Origin: Bacteroidota bacterium
GTDB taxonomy: Bacteria > Bacteroidota > Bacteroidia > Flavobacteriales > Flavobacteriaceae
Direction: 5' to 3'
Assembly (NCBI GenBank): GCA_022562895.1
Contig: JADFOK010000004.1
Coordinates: 40,112 to 104,111, forward strand
DNA: 64,000 nt
A program made the translations under genes and the position numbers. Below, one piece after another: positions 39,088 through 47,859 of the stretch (position 1 is the first letter of the stretch; the number at the start of each line of letters is the position of its first letter). A model generated the notes under the pieces. That model worked only from the letters and a program-made list of their open reading frames with translations. It was not told where the DNA came from and searched no databases.

Positions 39088-40251
39088 ATGTCAACTAAAA
39101 TAAGAAACTTAGAGAATATTCAAAACGTGACATACGGATTAAAAAAATTATTTGAAGATGCAGAAGATTTTCTTCCTTTGATGGGGACAGATTATGTAGA
39201 GCTATACGTTGGAAATGCAAAACAATCTGCTCATTTCTATAAAACTGCCTTTGGTTTTCAATCTGAAGCCTATGCTGGTCTAGAAACAGGAATTAAAGAT
39301 CGGGTTTCCTATGTTTTAAAACAAAATAAAATACGTTTGGTATTAACGACACCATTAGTTAAAGGAGGAAAAATAAATGAACATATTAATGAACACGGGG
39401 ATGGAGTAAAAGTTATAGCTTTATGGGTAGACGATGCCACTAAGGCATGGGAAGAAACAACCAAACGAGGAGCAAGATCCTATTTTGAACCAAAGGCAGA
39501 AAAAGATGAAGATGGAGAAGTAATTCGATCTGGAATATATACTTATGGAGAAACTGTTCACATTTTTGTCGAACGTAAAAACTATCGTGGTGTTTTCTTA
39601 CCAGGTTATAAAAAATGGGAATCTCACTACAACCCAGAACCTGTAGGTTTGCGTTATATAGATCATATGGTTGGGAATGTAGATTGGGGAGAAATGAACA
39701 AATGGTGTGAATTTTATGCTAAAGTTATGGGCTTTGCTCAAATAATCTCCTTTGATGATAATGATATCTCTACAGAATTTACCGCCTTGATGAGTAAAGT
39801 AATGTCTAACGGTAATGGACGTATAAAATTCCCTATTAACGAACCTGCTAAAGGAAAGAAAAAATCACAAATTGAAGAATATATAGAATATTATAAAGGC
39901 CCTGGAGTACAGCATATAGCAGTTGCAACTAATGATATAGTTAAAACGGTTACAGCTATGCGAGAAAGAGGAGTTGAGTTTTTATATGTTCCCGAAAATT
40001 ATTATGATAATTTATTAGAACGGGTGGGTCAGATAGATGAAGATGTAGAAGTACTTAAAAAACACGGGGTTTTAATTGATAGAGATGACGAAGGCTATTT
40101 ATTACAATTATTTACCAAACCAGTGGTTGACAGACCCACAATGTTTTTTGAAATCATACAAAGAAAAGGAGCTCAATCATTTGGAAAAGGTAATTTTAAA
40201 GCGTTGTTTGAAGCAATAGAACTTGAACAAGCTAATCGAGGGACTGTATAA
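39088..40251 (+). CDS. hppD: 4-hydroxyphenylpyruvate dioxygenase
   Basis: 'YIDHMVGNV', 'GPGVQHIAVATNDI', 'LLQLFTKPVVDRPTMFFEIIQRKGAQSFGKGNFKALFEAIE'. Confidence 0.95.
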   Translation: MSTKIRNLENIQNVTYGLKKLFEDAEDFLPLMGTDYVELYVGNAKQSAHFYKTAFGFQSEAYAGLETGIKDRVSYVLKQNKIRLVLTTPLVKGGKINEHINEHGDGVKVIALWVDDATKAWEETTKRGARSYFEPKAEKDEDGEVIRSGIYTYGETVHIFVERKNYRGVFLPGYKKWESHYNPEPVGLRYIDHMVGNVDWGEMNKWCEFYAKVMGFAQIISFDDNDISTEFTALMSKVMSNGNGRIKFPINEPAKGKKKSQIEEYIEYYKGPGVQHIAVATNDIVKTVTAMRERGVEFLYVPENYYDNLLERVGQIDEDVEVLKKHGVLIDRDDEGYLLQLFTKPVVDRPTMFFEIIQRKGAQSFGKGNFKALFEAIELEQANRGTV

Positions 40252-40353
40252 TGTGAAGCGTAACATTTAATAAACTCTATCGTTACCATGTTGGAGGGTT
40301 TGTTTTTTGGAACAAATTTATATTTAGAAAAGAATACATAAAAAATCCTACTT

Positions 40354-41124
40354 ATGAATAAGCTGTTTACTTTATTATTTGTATGTAATGTATTGGTTCT
40401 TACTGCACAAAAAAAAGCATACGGAGAAGGTGAATGGTTTAACTTTAGGGTGCATTATGGGTTTTTAACTGCGGGTTATGCAACACTTGAAGTGGAAAAC
40501 TCCTTTATAAACGGGAAAGAAGTATATCATGTAATAGGTGAAGGCAGGACAACTGGGATATCAAGATGGTTCTTTAAAGTTGAAGATTTCTACCAAACCT
40601 ATATCGATAAAGAAAAAGACATTCCATATCGATTTATAAGAAAAATAAATGAGGGCGGATACACCAAGGATATTCAAATAGATTTTGATCACGATACCTA
40701 TAATGCTTTAGTTTTCAACAAAAAACACAATACAAAAGATATTGTCTCCTTTCCTAAAGATGCTCAGGATATGTTATCGGCACTTTATTTTTTGCGAAAT
40801 AATCTGGATATAAAAAATTTAAAAAAAGGAGATGAGTTTAAGATGAATATGTTTTTTGATAAAAAAAACTATAAATTTAAACTTAAATTTTTGGGAAGGG
40901 AAATCATAAAAACTAAATTTGGAAAAGTTTCTTGTTTGATTTTTCGCCCCTATGTACAGTCAGGAAGAGTATTTAAAGAAAAAGAAAGTTTAACAGTTTG
41001 GATTAGTGATGATGACAATAAAATACCCTTACTTATTAAAGCCGATCTAACAGTTGGTTCTTTAAAGGCATCATTAATTGAATTTAAGGGACTTAAACAT
41101 TCATTTAAAATTATTTTAAATTAA
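40354..41124 (+). CDS. DUF3108 domain-containing secreted protein
   Basis: 'GEWFNFRVHYGFLTAGYATLEV...GRTTGISRWFFKVEDFYQTYID'. Confidence 0.85.
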   Translation: MNKLFTLLFVCNVLVLTAQKKAYGEGEWFNFRVHYGFLTAGYATLEVENSFINGKEVYHVIGEGRTTGISRWFFKVEDFYQTYIDKEKDIPYRFIRKINEGGYTKDIQIDFDHDTYNALVFNKKHNTKDIVSFPKDAQDMLSALYFLRNNLDIKNLKKGDEFKMNMFFDKKNYKFKLKFLGREIIKTKFGKVSCLIFRPYVQSGRVFKEKESLTVWISDDDNKIPLLIKADLTVGSLKASLIEFKGLKHSFKIILN

Positions 41125-41127
41125 ATT

Positions 41128-42069
41128 ATGGCTATTAAACCGGAAATTGAAAAACTTCTAAATAAACTAGAAAAAAAATATGACGCTATTGGTCAAAATT
41201 TAGAAACCCATTTAGAAGGACTACTATATAGCGAACCCCTGACTTATTGGGATTATATACAAACAGACGCACTTCTCAATCTCCAAACACAAAGAACTAC
41301 TCTGCCCGATGAGATGGTTTTTATTTTGTACCATCAAGTTAATGAGCTACTTTTTAAAATGATACTTTGGGAAATAGATCAAATAGCACATCATAAAAAA
41401 ATTACTACTGCCTTCTTTTCTTCACGACTTATGCGAATAAGCAGATATTTCGATATGCTCACCTCTTCTTTTGTTATAATGCAAAATGGAATGGAAGTGG
41501 AGCAGTATTTAAAATTCAGAAATACTTTAACTCCAGCGAGTGGTTTTCAAAGTGCACAATATAGATTGATAGAGTTTGCCTCTACAGATCTTATCAACTT
41601 GATCGATGCCAGATTTAGAGAAACTATAGACAGAAATACTCCCTATGAGCATGCGTTAGATCATTTGTATTGGCAGGCTGCAGGGAAAGATTATAAAACA
41701 GGGAAGAAGACCTACCTCTTAAAAGCTTTTGAAGAAAAATATAAAAATGAATTTATAGCTTTTACAAAAGAGTATAATACTATAAATTTGTATGCAAAAT
41801 TTAAAGAACTTCCAAAAAAGGTTAAAGAAGATCCGAAACTTCTTAAAGCAATGCGGCATTACGATTATACGGTAAATGTTACTTGGGTAATGGCACATTA
41901 TAACGCTGCAAATTATTATTTATCCAAAGGCAATGATAAAAACGAAAGTATCGAAGCAACAGGAGGAAGTGATTGGCAAAAATATATGCACCCAAAATAC
42001 CAACGAAGAATATTTTTCCCCGATGTTTGGACCGATCAAGAATTGAAAGATTGGGGAAAAGATGTGTAA
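41128..42069 (+). CDS. Tryptophan 2,3-dioxygenase family protein
   Basis: 'YHQVNELLFKMILWEI', 'SARYRLIEF'-like 'SAQYRLIEF', 'GGSDWQKYMHPKYQRRIFFPDVW'. Confidence 0.9.
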   Translation: MAIKPEIEKLLNKLEKKYDAIGQNLETHLEGLLYSEPLTYWDYIQTDALLNLQTQRTTLPDEMVFILYHQVNELLFKMILWEIDQIAHHKKITTAFFSSRLMRISRYFDMLTSSFVIMQNGMEVEQYLKFRNTLTPASGFQSAQYRLIEFASTDLINLIDARFRETIDRNTPYEHALDHLYWQAAGKDYKTGKKTYLLKAFEEKYKNEFIAFTKEYNTINLYAKFKELPKKVKEDPKLLKAMRHYDYTVNVTWVMAHYNAANYYLSKGNDKNESIEATGGSDWQKYMHPKYQRRIFFPDVWTDQELKDWGKDV

Positions 42070-42078
42070 CTCTTACTA

Positions 42079-43317
42079 TTGAAATTAAAAAAATTGAAAA
42101 AGTTTCTGTATATAATTCTCATTTTTAATACATTTTTTTCTTGTACAAATAATATAAAAGATAATGAAGATTCAACAAGAATAAATAGTACACCTAAGAT
42201 TATTAAAGAATATGGTTATATTTTAAATAACTATAATGTTATTAGGGATACTATTCGCCCAGGAGATACATTTGGTGCTATTCTTGATGCTAATCATGTT
42301 TCACAGAGTAAAATCTTTGAAGTTGTAAGTAAGATTAAAGATAGTTTTGATGTTAGAAAAGTAAAAATAGGAAGACCCTATGTTTTATTAAATTCGAAAG
42401 ACAGCCTCAACAGAACACAAGTTTTTATTTATGAAAAAAATAAAGTTGACTATGCAGTTATAGACATCAGAGATCGTATCACTTCTTATAACCAACAAAA
42501 GCCAATCTCAATCATAAAAAATACGGCGTCAGGTATTATTACCAGTTCTCTTTCAGAAACTATGGAAGAACAACATTTAAGTCCATATATGACTGATGAG
42601 CTTGCTAGTATATATGCTTGGACGATTGATTTCTTTAGGCTTCAGAAGGGTGATAGATTTAAAGTTGTCTATACTGAAAAGTTTATTAATGACACTATTC
42701 CAGCCGGTTTACATGAAATTAAAGCGGTATATTTTGAACATCGGGGTAAAGCTCTTTTAGCTTTTAACTTTGAAGATGATACCATTCATGGAACTTCAGA
42801 TTATTTTGATGAAAAAGCCAATAATTTACGTCGGGCATTTTTAAAAGCTCCGGTAAAGTTTAGTAGAATATCATCACGATTTAATTTAAACCGTAGAATA
42901 AAATACTATGGGTATAAAATTAGAGCACACAAAGGCACTGATTTTGCTGCACCTATTGGGACTCCTATTTTAGCAACTGCTGACGGCACTGTTTCAAAAT
43001 CTGAAAGAAACCGAGGCAATGGGAATTATGTGAAAATACGTCATAATAGTGCCTATGACACTCAATATCTTCATATGAAAAAGAGAAATGTAAAAGTCGG
43101 AGATTATGTAAGTCAAGGCGATGTAATTGGTTGGATAGGAATGACTGGTAATACCGGCGGACCTCACGTATGTTATAGATTCTGGAAAAACGGAAAACAA
43201 GTAGATCCATTAAAAGCAAATTTACCTCCTTCAAAGCCACTACCCATAGAATTACACAAAAGTTATTTTAATTTTATTATTCCTCTACAAGAGCAATTAG
43301 ACTGCATTAATTTCTAA
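42079..43317 (+). CDS. M23 (LytM) family peptidoglycan endopeptidase-like protein
   Basis: 'HKGTDFAAPIGTPILATADGTV', 'YDTQYLHM', 'GPHVCYRFWKNGKQVDP'; start codon TTG/near 42079. Confidence 0.88.
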   Translation: MKLKKLKKFLYIILIFNTFFSCTNNIKDNEDSTRINSTPKIIKEYGYILNNYNVIRDTIRPGDTFGAILDANHVSQSKIFEVVSKIKDSFDVRKVKIGRPYVLLNSKDSLNRTQVFIYEKNKVDYAVIDIRDRITSYNQQKPISIIKNTASGIITSSLSETMEEQHLSPYMTDELASIYAWTIDFFRLQKGDRFKVVYTEKFINDTIPAGLHEIKAVYFEHRGKALLAFNFEDDTIHGTSDYFDEKANNLRRAFLKAPVKFSRISSRFNLNRRIKYYGYKIRAHKGTDFAAPIGTPILATADGTVSKSERNRGNGNYVKIRHNSAYDTQYLHMKKRNVKVGDYVSQGDVIGWIGMTGNTGGPHVCYRFWKNGKQVDPLKANLPPSKPLPIELHKSYFNFIIPLQEQLDCINF

Positions 43318-43453
43318 CATCTTAATAATAAGTTTGTTAATAAGATTTTTATAAAATAAAATAAAAATTCCTTAATAGTTATTTTAAACTTGGTATTTTA
43401 GTTGAAAATCAAACTAAAGATAAAACTTTACATTAACCAAAAAACATTTATTT

Positions 43454-46105
43454 ATGATGAAAAAAATTACTTTCTATTTAGTGGTTTCCTTTTTATTTAT
43501 CAGTGCATTTTCATTTGCACAGGGAACGGTTACAGGTACGATTACGGATAGCGATTTAGGCGGTCCATTATCGGGAGCGAACATTATAGAAGAAGGCACA
43601 AATAATGGTGCGGTATCAGATTTTGACGGAAACTTTTCGTTAAACGTTAGTAATAATAGTGGAGCTATCTCCATCACTTATTTAGGGTATTCTTCTCAAA
43701 GTATTTCCTTCACACTATCAAATGGATCGGCAAACTTAGGCACAATTACGTTAGATTTAGATGCCGATGCTCTTGGTGAAATAGTAATTATTGGGAATGG
43801 TATTATTGACCTTGCTGGAGACAGAAGGACTCCTATGGCGGTGTCTACAATTACTGCCAGTGAAATTCAGTTAAAGGTGGCAGGGAATGTTGAGTTTACC
43901 GAGGCTTTAAAGAATATGCCTTCGGTATATGTTTCTAATCAAAATGGAGGATTTGGTGACAGCGCAATCTATTTAAGAGGGTTTGATGATTCTAACACAG
44001 CATTTTTATTAAATGGTCAGCCTATCAATAGTGTTGAAGATGGTAGGATGTTCTGGTCAAACTGGGCAGGAATGGCAGATGTTGCTACTGCAGTTCAGGT
44101 TCAAAGAGGGCTTGGAGCCTCAAAATTAGCTATTTCATCGGTAGGGGGAACTGTAAATATCATTTCCAAATCTACTGAAAAAAAACAAGGTGGTTTTGTG
44201 CGATTATTAGGTGGTAATGACAGTTATATTAAAGGTACTTTTGGTTATAATTCTGGATTAAATGAAAGTGGATGGGCTTTCTCTTTTATGATAGATCACT
44301 GGCAGGCACATAGAAAATATTCTATTGGTACTGCCGGACAAGGCCAAAACTATCTGTTTTCGGTTGGTTATAGACCAAATGACAAACACGCCTTCAACTT
44401 TTTAATTACCGGAGCGCCACAATGGCACGACCAAAATTTCTCTGATAGTCTTGAAGATTATGAAGAACATGGTCAGAAACAAAATGCTAACTCAGGGTTT
44501 CTTAACGGAGAACGTTTTACCGAAAGAAGAAATTATTATCATAAACCGGTATCAAACTTAAACTGGGATTTCGAAATAAATGAATCTACAAACCTATCTA
44601 CTGTTTTATATGCTTCTTGGGGCCGCGGTGGAGGAACAGGATCATTAGGAAGCAGTAGTAATAGAGTGAGGAAATTTAATGATGAGATAGATTTTGACCA
44701 GATCGTTTTAAATAACATAGCCTCAGCTGAAAATGGGATAGGGAATTTTAGTGATTCTTATATTAGAAGAGCTTCTGTTAATAACCATAACTGGTATGGA
44801 TTGCTTTCAAGCCTTACTATAGAGTCTGGTGAAAATTGGACATTTAATGTAGGATTTGATAGTAGATTGTATTCTGGAGATCACTTTAGACAAGTTAATG
44901 ACCTATTGGGACTTAGCGGGTTTAATGATAATCGAAATACCGATAGACCAGATGATTATGTATTCTCTCAAGAGTTTGAAGCAAATCCATGGAAATCGCT
45001 TACCGATTTTGCAGATGAAGCCAATCGTACTCAATATGACTATTCAGAAGATATTAACTATTTAGGTGGATCTGGACAAATTGAATATGCTGATGATAGT
45101 TTTTCAGCATTCATTCAGGGAGCCTTTTCTACACAGTCTTACGAAAGACAAGGACGTTTTTCTGGTAATGATTCAAATAATAATGATAATGATGATGGGT
45201 TAGGAACATCTGAAAAAGTTGACAAGACAGGTTATAATGTAAAAGGTGGTTTAGGATATTCTATCGATGGACATCATACTTTTTTTGGAAATGCAGGGTA
45301 TTATTCTCGTCAACCTTACTTAGATAATATTTTTGTTGATATTAGAAATTCAAATGTTCTTGTGAGTCCGGATGTAGATAACGAAGAAATTACAGGTTAT
45401 GAAGCCGGATACCGTTACAAGGGTGGTAAATGGAGAATTAATGTGGATGTTTACAGAACCGAATGGGGTAACAGATTCGTAGCTGCCGGTGGTTCATTAA
45501 TAATTCCCAATTGTAAAGAAGGTGGAGGTGATTGTGAAATATTCTTCACCGATAGATTTACAGATGTAACTCAAATACATCAGGGAGTTGAAGTGGATAT
45601 TTCATTTAGACCAGATGATCGTAAATGGGGTATGCATTGGATGACTTCTATAGGAAACTGGAAATATGACGGTGAAACACCATTTACTCGACAAGATGAT
45701 GATTCAGGTGAATTCTTTGATAGCGGAACCCTTGATCTAACAGGGACTAAAGTAGGTCTTGCTCCACAAACTACAGCGGGGATTGGATTGAATTTCTATG
45801 TATGTGAAAATATTACTTTAGACGGAAATTATATATTATATACAGACCTTTATGGTTTTGTTGACGTTGACGATGTAATAGAAGCTGCTCAAGCAGGCGA
45901 AGTTTATCAAGCTGAAAGACTTGATGCTTATCTATTGGGAGATGTTGGTCTTACATATAAATTCGTTTTTGGAGATAATGATTTCACATTTAGAGGAAAC
46001 GTTTATAATGTATTCAACGATTTTTATATAAGCAATAGAGACCGGTTTGGTTACCAACTTGGAGTTGGTAGAACCTGGAATGCCAGCTTGCGTTATGAAT
46101 TTTAA
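43454..46105 (+). CDS. TonB-dependent receptor with carboxypeptidase-like plug extension
   Basis: 'GTVTGTITDSDLGGPLSGANI', plug domain 'VYVSNQNGGFGDSAIYLRGFD', C-terminal 'WNASLRYEF'. Confidence 0.93.
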   Translation: MMKKITFYLVVSFLFISAFSFAQGTVTGTITDSDLGGPLSGANIIEEGTNNGAVSDFDGNFSLNVSNNSGAISITYLGYSSQSISFTLSNGSANLGTITLDLDADALGEIVIIGNGIIDLAGDRRTPMAVSTITASEIQLKVAGNVEFTEALKNMPSVYVSNQNGGFGDSAIYLRGFDDSNTAFLLNGQPINSVEDGRMFWSNWAGMADVATAVQVQRGLGASKLAISSVGGTVNIISKSTEKKQGGFVRLLGGNDSYIKGTFGYNSGLNESGWAFSFMIDHWQAHRKYSIGTAGQGQNYLFSVGYRPNDKHAFNFLITGAPQWHDQNFSDSLEDYEEHGQKQNANSGFLNGERFTERRNYYHKPVSNLNWDFEINESTNLSTVLYASWGRGGGTGSLGSSSNRVRKFNDEIDFDQIVLNNIASAENGIGNFSDSYIRRASVNNHNWYGLLSSLTIESGENWTFNVGFDSRLYSGDHFRQVNDLLGLSGFNDNRNTDRPDDYVFSQEFEANPWKSLTDFADEANRTQYDYSEDINYLGGSGQIEYADDSFSAFIQGAFSTQSYERQGRFSGNDSNNNDNDDGLGTSEKVDKTGYNVKGGLGYSIDGHHTFFGNAGYYSRQPYLDNIFVDIRNSNVLVSPDVDNEEITGYEAGYRYKGGKWRINVDVYRTEWGNRFVAAGGSLIIPNCKEGGGDCEIFFTDRFTDVTQIHQGVEVDISFRPDDRKWGMHWMTSIGNWKYDGETPFTRQDDDSGEFFDSGTLDLTGTKVGLAPQTTAGIGLNFYVCENITLDGNYILYTDLYGFVDVDDVIEAAQAGEVYQAERLDAYLLGDVGLTYKFVFGDNDFTFRGNVYNVFNDFYISNRDRFGYQLGVGRTWNASLRYEF

Positions 46106-46131
46106 TAACTTATAACTGTTATAGAACTAAG

Positions 46132-46163
46132 AACGCCTCGTTGAAAAACGAGGCGTTTTTTTT
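46132..46163 (+). terminator. Intrinsic terminator
   Basis: AACGCCTCGTT-GAAA-AACGAGGCGTT-TTTTTT. Confidence 0.9.
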
Positions 46164-46201
46164 AATAATTATTACCTTTGAAATAACTAAATAACTTTAT
46201 C

Positions 46202-46645
46202 ATGTATAGTTCCTTGCAATTTTTGCATTCCTATTGGGCGTATTTAACTTTACTTATTGTTTTAATAGCAACTCTTAATGCATTGGTGGGATTCTTTTCA
46301 AATAAAAATTTTAGCCCTAAGAATCTTAGGATTTTTCTTTTTGCCTTAATAATAACGCATATTCAAATTATTTTAGGCCTGGTGCTGTATTTAGTTTCAC
46401 CTAGTGCTATGATGGCTATTAAAAATAGGGGGATGGGTGAAGTAATGAAAGACTCGGCTCTTAGATTTTCATCAATAGAACACCCCTTAATTATGATAAT
46501 TGCTGTGATATTAATAACCATAGGGTTTTCTAAACACAAAAAGAAAAACACTTCTGAGGCTAAGTTTAAAACATTAGCTATTTTTTATACTCTTGCTTTA
46601 CTGTTAATACTAAGCAGAATTCCTTGGGGAGAGTGGTTTAATTAG
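46202..46645 (+). CDS. 4-TM membrane protein (often annotated cytochrome b-like)
   Basis: Four hydrophobic segments, conserved His residues (SYWAYLT, ITHIQIILG, SIEHPLIM). Confidence 0.7.
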   Translation: MYSSLQFLHSYWAYLTLLIVLIATLNALVGFFSNKNFSPKNLRIFLFALIITHIQIILGLVLYLVSPSAMMAIKNRGMGEVMKDSALRFSSIEHPLIMIIAVILITIGFSKHKKKNTSEAKFKTLAIFYTLALLLILSRIPWGEWFN

Positions 46646-46677
46646 ACAATAATATTATTAAAGATTTATTTTAATTT

Positions 46678-47727
46678 TTACTTTTCTTTAACTAAATAAA
46701 TGTAAACAGGGAAATGGTCACTATACCCACCTATATAGGCTCCATTTACAAAGCTACGATATGGATACCCTTTATATCGACCACTAGTATTTACTAAATA
46801 AGATTTGTTATAGATACCTGCTTTATAAAAACGATAAGTAGTGTAATCTTTTTTAAGCAATTCTGTAGAAATTATCATTTGGTCAAACAAGTTCCATCCA
46901 TCACGCCAAGCAAGAGTACCTAATCCTTTTTTGTACATATCTTCCATGGGGTTGTATAATTCTTTGAGTTTTATTTCCTCTCTTTTTTTTTTAGTTTTCA
47001 AATATTCTTTTACACTTGTACTTGTAGGATCGTCATTGAGGTCTCCCATTGTAATTATTTTAGCATAGGGGTCTTCACTAAATAACGAATCAATAATTCG
47101 CTTATTAAGCTTAGCGGCTTTAATGCGTTTTGGTCTGCTTCTTGCTTCCCCTCCACTACGTGAGGGCCAATGGTTTACAATTAAATGTATTTTTTCTCCG
47201 TCTAGCATACCACTAACCAACAATTGGTCACGTGTAAAGATTCTTTTAGTGATATCATTGTCATTATAAATTAAAAGTTCATGAGCTTTGTAGTGGGTAG
47301 GTGTGAAAAGTTTTTTTTGGTATAAAAGAGCCACATCTATTCCTCTTCTATCTGGAGAATCAAATTGAATTATGCCATAGTCTTTTTGCAATAATGGTTC
47401 TTGATTAACAAGATCTTCTAATACTTTCCGGTTTTCAATTTCACAAACACCTATAATAACAGGGCTAGTACCGGTAATCTCACTTCCTATTTTAGAAATA
47501 ACTTCGGCCATATTTTTTAATTTAGCATTATAAATTTCTTCGGTCCAATGGTCTTTTCCATCTGGTGTCCTGTCGTCATCAAAAGTCAAAGGATCATCTT
47601 CAAAGTCATATAAATTTTCGAGATTATAAAATGCAATGGTAATTATTTTATACGATTTTTTTTGCTGAGCAAAGACAATGGAAATAGAAAGAATAAAAAA
47701 AGTTAAAAGAAAATACCGAAGCTTCAT
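46678..47727 (-). CDS. Endonuclease/exonuclease/phosphatase family secreted protein
   Basis: 'AFYNLENLYD', 'VGVCEIENRKVLEDLV'-like, 'LIVNHWPSR', 'TMGDLNDDPTS', 'SDHFPVYI'. Confidence 0.92.
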   Translation of the reverse strand: MKLRYFLLTFFILSISIVFAQQKKSYKIITIAFYNLENLYDFEDDPLTFDDDRTPDGKDHWTEEIYNAKLKNMAEVISKIGSEITGTSPVIIGVCEIENRKVLEDLVNQEPLLQKDYGIIQFDSPDRRGIDVALLYQKKLFTPTHYKAHELLIYNDNDITKRIFTRDQLLVSGMLDGEKIHLIVNHWPSRSGGEARSRPKRIKAAKLNKRIIDSLFSEDPYAKIITMGDLNDDPTSTSVKEYLKTKKKREEIKLKELYNPMEDMYKKGLGTLAWRDGWNLFDQMIISTELLKKDYTTYRFYKAGIYNKSYLVNTSGRYKGYPYRSFVNGAYIGGYSDHFPVYIYLVKEK

Positions 47728-47859
47728 AATAGACTTATTAATAGGGTTATGTGATTTTCTTAACTAGGGAGAGATGATAAAAGTACGAAATTCGGATAAA
47801 AAAATGTACTTTTGTAAAAGATACTCCCCTACTTTATTTCAAATCAAACATAAAATTTC

